A stretch of 15,636 bases of DNA from VYFG01 sp965248685. GTDB lineage: Bacteria > Pseudomonadota > Gammaproteobacteria > Arenicellales > Poriferihabitantaceae. Numbering within the stretch: position 1 is the stretch's first letter; each line of letters starts with the position of its first letter. The stretch lies in contig CBDFKC010000001.1 of the NCBI GenBank assembly GCA_965248685.1, forward strand, positions 1 to 15,636, given 5' to 3'. The notes under the pieces were generated by a model, which saw nothing but the letters and a program-made list of their open reading frames with translations, had not been told where the DNA came from and did not search any database. Made by a program: the position numbers and the translations under genes. Shown here in pieces: positions 10,113 to 15,636 of this stretch.

Positions 10113-10428
10113 CCCTGCCAAGCCAATGGCCCTGCGAAGCCCATGTCCGTGCCAAGCCCATGGCAGCGCCAAGCCAATGGCCTTGCCAAGCCCATGACCG
10201 TACCAGGCCCATGGCCGTGCCAATCCCCTGACCGTGCCAAGCCCATGCCCGTGCCAAGCCCATGGCGGTGCCAAGCCCATGGTCGTGCCAAGCCCATGGC
10301 AGTGCCAAGCACATGGCCGTGCGAATCCCATCGCGTGCCAAGCTCATGGTCTTGGCAAGCCCATGGCCGTGCCAAGCCCATGCCCGTGACAAGCCCATCG
10401 CCGTGCCAAGCCCATGGCCGTGCCAAGC

Positions 10429-10451
10429 CCATGGACGTGCTATATCCATGG
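10429..10451. repeat. Inverted repeat 19, type 1, one arm mismatch
   Basis: The right arm reads ATCCATGG, one G to A change. The spacing to the type 3 hairpin is 339 bases. Confidence 0.87.
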
Positions 10452-10985
10452 CCGTGCCAAGCCCATGGCCTTGCCAAGCGCATGGCCGTGCCAAGCCGAT
10501 AGCAGTGCCAAGCCCATGGCAGTGCCAAGCCCATGGCCGCGCCAAGCCCATGTGCCAAGCCCAAGCCCATGGCCGTGCCAAGCCCATGGCCGTACCAAGC
10601 CCATGGCAGTGACAAGCCCATGGCCATGCCAAGCCCATGACCGTGCCAAGCCCATGCCAAGCCGATGGCAGTGCCAAGCCCATGGCAGTGCCAAGCCCAT
10701 GGCCGTGCCAAGCCCATGGAAGTGCCAAGCCCAGGGCCGTGCCAAGCCCATGGCCGTGCCAAGCCCATGGCCGTGCCAAGCCCGTGGCCGTGCCAAGCCC
10801 ATGGCAGTGCCAAGCCCATGGCCGTGGCAAGCCCATGGCGGTGCCAAGCCCATGGCAGTGCCAAGCCCATGGCCGTGCGAAGCCCATCGCCCTGCCAAGC
10901 ACATGGCCTTGGCAAGCCCATGGCCGTGCCAAGCCCATGGCCGTGCCAAGCCCATGGCCGTGCCAAGCCCATGGCCGTGCCAAGC

Positions 10986-11008
10986 CCATGGACGTGCTAT
11001 GTCCATGG
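10986..11008. repeat. Inverted repeat 20, type 2, perfect arms
   Basis: Arms are perfect and the loop is GTGCTAT. It is 557 bases after type 1 and 167 bases before the next type 3; the shortfall against 204 reflects lost unit material near 11028-11100. Confidence 0.9.
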
Positions 11009-11152
11009 TCGTGCCAAGCCCATGGCCTTTCCCCATGGCCGTGCCAAGCCCATGGCAGTTCCAAGCCCATGGCCGTGCCAAGCCCAATGGCCGTGCCAAG
11101 CCCATGGCCGTGCCAAGCCCATGGCAGTGCCAAGCCCATGGCCGTGGCAAGC

Positions 11153-11175
11153 CCATGGAGCTGCTATGTCCATGG
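11153..11175. repeat. Inverted repeat 21, type 3, one arm mismatch
   Basis: The left arm is CCATGGAG (last base changed), the loop CTGCTAT and the right arm GTCCATGG. It opens HOR-B copy 3. Confidence 0.87.
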
Positions 11176-11490
11176 CCCTGCCAAGCCAATGGCCCTGCGA
11201 AGCCCATGACCGTGCCAAGCCCATGGCAGTGCCAAGCCAATGGCCTTGCCAAGCCCATGACCGTGCCAAGCCCATGGCCGTGCCAATCCCCTGACCGTGC
11301 CAAGCCCATGCCCGTGCCAAGCCCATGGCGGTGCCAAGCCCATGGTCGTGCCAAGCCCATGGCAGTGCCAAGCACATGGCCGTGCGAATCCCATCGCGTG
11401 CCAAGCTCATGGCTTGGCAAGCCCATGGCCGTGCCAAGCCCATACCCGTGACAAGCCCATCTCCGTGCCAAGCCCATGGCCGTGCCAAGC

Positions 11491-11513
11491 CCATGGACGT
11501 GCTATGTCCATGG
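11491..11513. repeat. Inverted repeat 22, type 1, perfect arms
   Basis: Arms are perfect and the loop is GTGCTAT; 338 bases after type 3. Confidence 0.9.
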
Positions 11514-12067
11514 CCGTGCCAAGCCCATGGCCTTGCCAAGCGCATGGCCGTGCCAAGCCGATGGCAGTGCCAAGCCCATGGCAGTGCCAAGCCCATGGCC
11601 GTGCCAAGCCCATGGCAGTGCCAAGCCCAGAGCCGTGCCAAGCCCGTGGCCGTGCCAAGCCCATGGCCGTACCAAGCCCATGGCAGTGACAAGCCCATGG
11701 CCATGCCAAGCCCATGACCGTGCAAAGCCCATGGCCGTGCCAAGCCGATGGCAGTGCCAAGCCCATGGCAGTGCCAAGCCCATGGCCGTGCCAAGCCCAT
11801 GGAAGTGCCAAGCCCAGGGCCGTGCCAAGCCCGTGGCCGTGCCAAGCCCATGGCCGTGCCAAGCCCGTGGCCGTGCCAAGCCCATGGCAGTGCCAAGCCC
11901 ATGGCCGTGCCAAGCCCATGGCGGTGCCAAGCCCATGGCAGTGCCAAGCCCATGGCCGTGCAAGCCCATCGCCGTGCCAAGCTCATGGCCTTGGCAAGCC
12001 CATGGCCGTGCCAAGCCCATGGCCGTGCCAAGCCCATCGCCGTGCCAAGCCCATGGTCGCGCCATGC

Positions 12068-12090
12068 CCATGGACGTGCTATGTCCATGG
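12068..12090. repeat. Inverted repeat 23, type 2, perfect arms
   Basis: Arms are perfect and the loop is GTGCTAT. It is preceded by a CGCGCCATGCCC variant shared with inverted repeat 26, which links HOR-B copies 3 and 4. Confidence 0.9.
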
Positions 12091-12272
12091 TCGTGCCAAG
12101 CCCATGGCCTCTGCCAAGCGCATGGCCGTGCCAAGCCCATGGCAGTTCCAAGCCCATGGCCTTGCCAAGCCCATGGCAGTGTCAAGCCCTGGGCCGTGCC
12201 AAGCCCATGGCCGTGCCAAGCCCATGGCCGTGCCAAGCCCATGTCAGTGCCAAGCCCATGGCCGTGGCAAGC

Positions 12273-12295
12273 CCATGGACCTGCTATGTCCATGG
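12273..12295. repeat. Inverted repeat 24, type 3, perfect arms, CTGCTAT loop
   Basis: Arms are perfect. It is 205 bases after the preceding type 2 and opens HOR-B copy 4; it is the last type 3 hairpin in the window. Confidence 0.9.
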
Positions 12296-12611
12296 CCCTG
12301 CCAAGCCAATGGCCCTGCGAAGCCCATGGCCGTGCCAAGCCCATGGCAGTGCCAAGCCCATGGCCGTGCCAAGCCCATGACCGTGCCAAGCCCATGGCCG
12401 TGCCAATCCCCTGACCGTGCCAAGCCCATGCCCGTGCCAAGCCCATGGCGGTGCCAAGCCCATGGTCGTGCCAAGCCCATGGCAGTGCCAAGCACATGGC
12501 CGTGCGAAGCCCATCGCGTGCCAAGCTCATGGTCTTGCCAAGCCCATGGCCGTGCCAAGCCCATGCCCGTGACAAGCCCATCGCCGTGCCAAGCCCATGG
12601 CCGTGCCAAGC

Positions 12612-12634
12612 TCATGGACGTGCTATGTCCATGG
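12612..12634. repeat. Inverted repeat 25, type 1, one arm mismatch
   Basis: The left arm is TCATGGAC (first base changed). The spacing to type 3 is 339 bases, as in the other copies. Confidence 0.87.
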
Positions 12635-12851
12635 CCGTGCCAAGCCCATGGCCTTGCCAAGCGCATGGCCGTGCCAAGCCGATGGCAGTGCCAAGCCCAT
12701 GGCAGTGCCAAGCCCATGGCCGCGCCAAGCCCATGGCAGTGCCAAGCCCAGAGCCGTGCCAAGCCCGTGGCCGTGCCAAGCCCATGGCCGTACCAAGCCC
12801 ATGGCAGTGACAAGCCCATGGCCATGCCAAGCCCATTACCGTGCCAAGCCC

Positions 12852-13429
12852 ATGGCCGTGCCAAGCCGATGGCAGTGCCAAGCCCATGGCAGTGCCAAGC
12901 CCATGGCCGTGCCAAGCCCATGGAAGTGCCAAGCCCAGGGCCGTGCCAAGCCCATGGCCGTGCCAAGCCCATGGCCGTGCCAAGCCCATGGCCGTGCCAA
13001 GCCCATGGCAGTGCCAAGCCCATGGCCGTGGCAAGCCCATGGCGGTGCCAAGCCCATGGCAGTGTCAAGCGCATGGCCGTGCGAAGCCCATCGCCGTGCC
13101 AAGCTCATGGCCTTGGCAAGCCCATGGCCGTGCCAAGCCCATGGCCGTGCCAAGCCGATGGCAGTGCCAAGCCCATGGCAGTGCCAAGCCCATGGCCGTG
13201 CCAAGCCCATGGAAGTGCCAAGCCCATGGCCGTGCCAAGCCCATGGCCGTGCCAAGCCCATGGCCGTGCCAAGCCCGTGCCAAGCCCATGGCCGTGCCAA
13301 GCCCATGGCCGTGGCAAGCCCATGGCGGTGCCAAGCCCATGGCAGTGCCAAGCCCATGGCCGTGCGAAGCCCATCGCCGTGCCAAGCTCATGGCCTTGGC
13401 AAGCCCATGGCCGTGCCAAGCCCATGGCC
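12852..13429. repeat. ~289-bp tandem segmental duplication inside HOR-B copy 4
   Basis: CGATGGCAG at 12867 recurs at 13156, exactly 289 bases or 17 units later. Each is followed by GGAAGTGCC, a GTGGCAAG unit, a GGCGGTG unit, a CATCGCCG unit (13090 and 13373) and CTCATGGCCTTGGCAAG. The second half has lost 6 bases at CCCGTGCC near 13275-13282. The outer limits are approximate because flanking consensus units are alike. Confidence 0.8.
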
Positions 13430-13472
13430 GTGCCAAGCCCATCGCCGTGCCAAGCCCATGGCCGCGCCATGC

Positions 13473-13495
13473 CCATGGACGTGCTATGTCCATGG
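13473..13495. repeat. Inverted repeat 26, type 2, perfect arms
   Basis: Arms are perfect and the loop is GTGCTAT. This is the last hairpin with perfect arms in the window. Confidence 0.9.
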
Positions 13496-13649
13496 TCGTG
13501 CCAAGCCCATGGCCTCTCCAAGCCATGGCCGTGCCAAGCCCATGGCAGTTCCAAGCCCATGGCCTTGCCAAGCCCATGGCAGTGCCAAGCCCTGGGCCGT
13601 GCCAAGTCCGTGGCCGTGCCAAGCCCATGGCCGTGCCAAGCCCATGGCA

Positions 13650-13771
13650 GTGCCAATCCCATGGCCGAGCCAATCCCATGGCCGTGCTAAGCCCATGGCC
13701 GTGCCAAGCCCATGGCCGTGCCAAGCCCATGGCCGTGCAAAGCCCATGGCCATGCCAAGCCCATGGCCGTG
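13650..13771. repeat. 122-bp block, copy 1, at the end of HOR-B
   Basis: It carries the run of variants GTGCCAATCCC, CCGAGCCAATCCC, GTGCTAAGCCC, GTGCAAAGCCC and GGCCATGCC. It matches 15036-15157 base for base at an offset of 1,386. The CCAATCCCATGG variant otherwise occurs only in the right flank (near 14938, 14990 and 15244), so this copy looks out of place inside the HOR-B region. Confidence 0.88.
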
Positions 13772-13930
13772 GCAAGCCCATGGCGGTGCCAAGCCCATGG
13801 CAGTGTCAAGCGCATGGCCGTGCGAAGCCCATCGCCGTGCCAAGCTCATGGCCTTGGCAAGCCCATGGCCGTGCCAAGCCCATGGCCGTGCCAAGCCCAT
13901 CGCCGTGCCAAGCCCATGGCCGCGCCAAGC

Positions 13931-13953
13931 CCATGGACGTGCTATGGCCATGG
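13931..13953. repeat. Inverted repeat 27, type 2, one arm mismatch
   Basis: The right arm is GGCCATGG, so one pair with CCATGGAC is lost. It lies 458 bases after inverted repeat 26 and is the last hairpin unit; none occurs in the remaining 1.68 kb. Confidence 0.85.
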
Positions 13954-14168
13954 TCGTGCCAAGCCCATGGCCTTTCCAAGCGCATGGCCGTGCCAAGCCC
14001 ATGGCAGTTCCAAGCCCATGGCCTTGCCAAGCCCATGACCGTGCCAAGCCCATGGCCGTGCCAAGCCCATGGCCGTGCCAAGCCCATGGCCGTGCCAAGC
14101 CCATGGCAGTGACAAGCCCATGGCCTTGCAAAGCCCATGACCGTGCCAAGCCCATGGCCGTGCCAAGC

Positions 14169-14473
14169 CGATGGCAGTGCCAAGCCCATGGCAGTGCCAA
14201 GCCCTTGGCCGTGCCAAGCCCATGGCAGTGCCAACCCAGGGCCGTGCCAAGCCAATGGCCTTGCTAAGCCCATGGCAGTGCCAAGCCCATGGCCGTGGCA
14301 AGCCCATGGCGGTGCCAAGCCCATGGTCGTGCCAAGCCCATGGCAGTGCCAAGCCCATGGCCGTGCGAAGCCCATCGCCGTGCCAAGCTCATGGCCTTGG
14401 CAAGCCCATGGCCGTGCCAAGCCCATGGCCGTGCCAACCCCATGACCGTGCCAAGCCCATGGCCGTGCCAAGC
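14169..14473. repeat. 306-bp module, right copy (305 bp)
   Basis: CGATGGCAG occurs at 14169 and again at 14474. Between them the ordered markers CCAGGG (+67), GTGGCAAG, GGCGGTG, GGTCGTG, GTGCGAAG, CATCGCCG and CTCATGG (+219) sit where they do in the 61 and 3729 copies, shifted by the single base lost in CCAACCC near 14234. A second module starts at 14474 and breaks up near 14612. Confidence 0.8.
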
Positions 14474-14689
14474 CGATGGCAGTGCCAAGCCCATGGCAGT
14501 GCCAAGCCCATGGCCGTGCCAAGCCCATGGCAGTGCCAAGCCCATGGCCGTGCCAAGCCCATGGCCGTGCCAAGCCCATGGCAGTGCCAAGCCCATGGCC
14601 GTGGCAAGCCCATGGCGGCCAAGCCCATGGCCGTGCCAAGCTCATGGCAGTGCCAAGCCCATGGCCGTGCCAAGCCCATGGCAGTGCCT

Positions 14690-15636
14690 GGCCCATGGCC
14701 GTGCCAAGCCCATGGCTGTGCCAAGCGCATGGCCGTGCCCAGCCCATGGCTGTGCAACGCCCATGGCCGTGCCAAGCCCATGGCCGTGCCAAGCCCATGG
14801 CTGTGCAAGCCCATGGCCGTGCCAAGCCTATGGCCGTTCCAAACCCAAGTGCCAAGCCGAAGGCCGCGCCAAGCCCATGGCCGTGCCACGCTCATCGCCT
14901 TGCCAAGCCCATTCCCTTGCCAAGCCCATGGTCCTGCCAATCCCATGGCCGTGCCAAGCCCATTGCCGTGCCAAGCCCATGGCAGTGCCAATCCCATGGC
15001 CGTGCCAAGCCCATGGCCGTGCCAAGCCCATGGCCGTGCCAATCCCATGGCCGAGCCAATCCCATGGCCGTGCTAAGCCCATGGCCGTGCCAAGCCCATG
15101 GCCGTGCCAAGCCCATGGCCGTGCAAAGCCCATGGCCATGCCAAGCCCATGGCCGTGCCAAACCCATGACAGTGTCAAGCCCATGGCTGTGCCAAGCCCA
15201 TGACCTAGCCAAGCCCATGGCCGTGCCAAGCCCATGGCCATGCCAATCCCATGGCCGTCCCAAGCCTATGGCCTTGCCAAGCCGATGGCCATGCCAAGCA
15301 CATGGCCGTGCCAAGCCCATGGTCGTGCCAAGCCCATGGCCGTACCAAGCCCATGGCCGTGCCAAGCCCATGGCCGTGCCAAACCCATGGCAGTGCCAAG
15401 CCCATGGCTCTGCCAAGCTCATGGCCGTGCCGAGCACATGGCCGTGCCAAGCCCATGGCCGTGCCAAGCCCATGGCCGTGCCAAGCCCATGGCCGTGCCA
15501 AGCCCATGGCCGTGCCAAGCCCATGGCCTTTCCAAGCGCATGGCCGTGCCAAGCCCATGGCAGTTCCAAGCCCATGGCCTTGCCAAGCCCATGACGTGCC
15601 AAGCGCATGGCCGTGCAAAGCCTATGGCCGTGCCGA
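14690..15636. repeat. Diverged right segment of the array
   Basis: The 17-bp unit persists but with more private variants than elsewhere: GGCTGTG units (near 14714, 14748, 14799 and 15185), GTGCAACGCCC, CCTATGG, CCGTTCCAAACCC, GCCGAAGG, CATTCCC, CATGACCTAGCC and GTGCCGAGC. Around 14833-14870 two successive units lack the CCATGG core. No hairpin unit is present. Near 15527 the GCCTTTCCAAGCGC and GGCAGTTCC markers reappear, matching 13971 at an offset of 1,556 but without the hairpin. Confidence 0.75.
15036..15157. repeat. 122-bp block, copy 2, in the diverged right segment
   Basis: It is identical to 13650-13771 throughout; the pair is bounded by single-base differences (A to C just before, G to C just after). 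Here it sits among other CCAATCCC units, so this may be its native setting. Confidence 0.88.

Larger units (their letters stand above)
10090..11152. repeat. HOR-B copy 2 (1,063 bp)
   Basis: Hairpins occur at 10090 (type 3), 10429 (type 1) and 10986 (type 2). The CGAATCCCATCGCGTG marker is at 10322, 997 bases after copy 1. Copy-specific changes include a type 1 right arm ATCCATGG, CCGATAGCAG for CCGATGGCAG, truncated units near 10550-10570 and 10650-10660, and a fused TTTCCCCATGG near 11028-11038. Confidence 0.87.
11153..12272. repeat. HOR-B copy 3 (1,120 bp)
   Basis: Hairpins occur at 11153 (type 3), 11491 (type 1) and 12068 (type 2); the CGAATCCCATCGCGTG marker is at 11385, 1,063 bases after copy 2. 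The extra length relative to copy 1 lies mainly between types 1 and 2 (577 against 454 bases), where this copy retains the GGCGGTG, GGCAGTG and CATCGCCG units of the module. Confidence 0.87.
12273..13649. repeat. HOR-B copy 4, expanded (1,377 bp)
   Basis: Hairpins occur at 12273 (type 3), 12612 (type 1) and 13473 (type 2). The type 1 to type 2 spacing is 861 bases, 284 more than in copy 3, and this is explained by an internal tandem duplication of about 289 bases. After type 2 the usual GGCAGTTCC, CCCTGGG and AAGTCCGTGG markers follow. Where the next type 3 hairpin should come, the sequence switches to the 122-bp block at 13650. Confidence 0.85.
13772..14689. repeat. Right mosaic domain with left-type modules
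   Basis: 13772-13895 resembles 13031-13154 at a constant offset of 741 bases, including the rare GTGTCAAGCGC. A degraded type 2 hairpin follows at 13931. From 14169 the 306-bp module seen at the left edge reappears. A unit is collapsed to GGCGGCCAAG near 14615. No unique sequence is present. Confidence 0.75.
1..15636. repeat. 17-bp GC-rich tandem satellite array, whole window
   Basis: Every part of the window is built from a 17-bp unit with consensus CCATGGCCGTGCCAAGC, all in one orientation. The CCATGG core recurs every 17 bases, broken only by point variants and by short or fused units. Common variant units are GGCAGTG for GGCCGTG, GGCCTTG, CATGACC, CATCGCC, CCGATGG, CCAGGGCC, GTGGCAAG, GTGCGAAG and CTCATGG. 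These variants are not scattered at random but recur in fixed order, which defines higher-order repeats. No gene, RNA gene, transposon, promoter or unique sequence is visible. The array enters and leaves the window without a boundary, so its true size is unknown. This is what is expected of eukaryotic satellite DNA; a very large minisatellite inside an intron or intergenic region cannot be excluded from sequence alone. Confidence 0.97.

Noticed and set aside
1293..13495. Hairpins as rho-independent terminators or as IS/MITE ends
   Set aside because: No U-tract follows the dyads, they lie in no transcription unit, and the dyad is a normal-length satellite unit with four substitutions rather than an inserted element. 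No target-site duplications or transposase are present.
1..15636. CRISPR array
   Set aside because: The repeat is contiguous with no unique spacers, the unit is too short, and there are no cas genes. Spacing between hairpins is filled with the same satellite.
1..15636. CENP-B box, telomeric repeat or rDNA spacer
   Set aside because: I see no match to the CENP-B box core (TTCG with downstream CGGGA), no TTAGGG or TTTAGGG type runs, and no rRNA sequence. Centromeric function therefore cannot be claimed from motifs.
1..15636. Nuclear factor I sites (TGGC and GCCAA half-sites occur in nearly every unit)
   Set aside because: In TGGCCGTGCCAA the gap between half-sites is shorter than in the canonical full site, and the match is set by the repeat consensus. 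Half-sites alone are not evidence of binding.
1..15636. G-quadruplex or i-motif array
   Set aside because: Runs of G or C are at most three or four long and separated by about 14 bases, beyond the usual loop length.
1..15636. Naming the species or satellite family
   Set aside because: I do not recognise this 17-bp unit with confidence. A search of satellite databases and genome assemblies with the unit would be decisive; without it any taxon would be a guess.
1..15636. Pure assembly artefact
   Set aside because: Ordered rare variants repeat at consistent distances over kilobases, which random collapse or base-calling error would not produce. Local errors at junctions remain possible.

Overview
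The window contains no gene that I can support. All 15,636 bases are one unbroken, head-to-tail tandem array of a GC-rich 17-bp unit, consensus CCATGGCCGTGCCAAGC (12 of 17 bases G or C), roughly 920 copies at nominal length. No unit is inverted, no unrelated DNA interrupts the array, and it runs off both edges. This is satellite DNA and points to a eukaryotic nuclear chromosome (for example centromeric, pericentromeric, subtelomeric or B-chromosome heterochromatin) in a long-read assembly. I cannot name the taxon. Long open frames exist on both strands but are a by-product of the unit: 17 is not a multiple of 3 and the consensus has no stop codon in any of its six frames.

The array is not a simple repeat; it has a layered higher-order structure that I read by eye from variant units. 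Its most distinctive element is a variant unit, CCATGGACGTGCTATGT. With the CCATGG of the next unit it forms a perfect inverted repeat of 23 bases: arms CCATGGAC and GTCCATGG around a 7-base loop. I find 27 copies or remnants; 19 have both 8-base arms perfect. They fall in three context classes: type 1 (followed by a CCGTG unit, often then GCCTTGCCAAGCGC), type 2 (followed by a TCGTG unit) and type 3 (followed by CCAATGGCCCTGCGAAG).

Layout: 1-4561 is a mosaic that includes a 306-bp (18-unit) module, in tandem near the left edge and again near 3729. 4562-7435 holds two copies of a ~1.45-kb higher-order repeat (HOR-A). 7436-9093 is transitional and shares collinear blocks with 6757-7600. 9094-13649 holds four consecutive copies of a ~1.0-1.1-kb higher-order repeat (HOR-B) in which the three hairpin classes recur in fixed order 3-1-2. 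13650-13771 is a 122-bp block that is repeated exactly at 15036-15157; it replaces the expected start of a fifth HOR-B copy. 13772-14689 returns to left-type modules. 14690-15636 is a more diverged stretch without hairpins.

Nothing here works as an operon or pathway. The interest lies in how the array evolved (nested duplication, module shuffling, partial homogenisation) and in whether the periodically spaced dyads bind a protein or fold.
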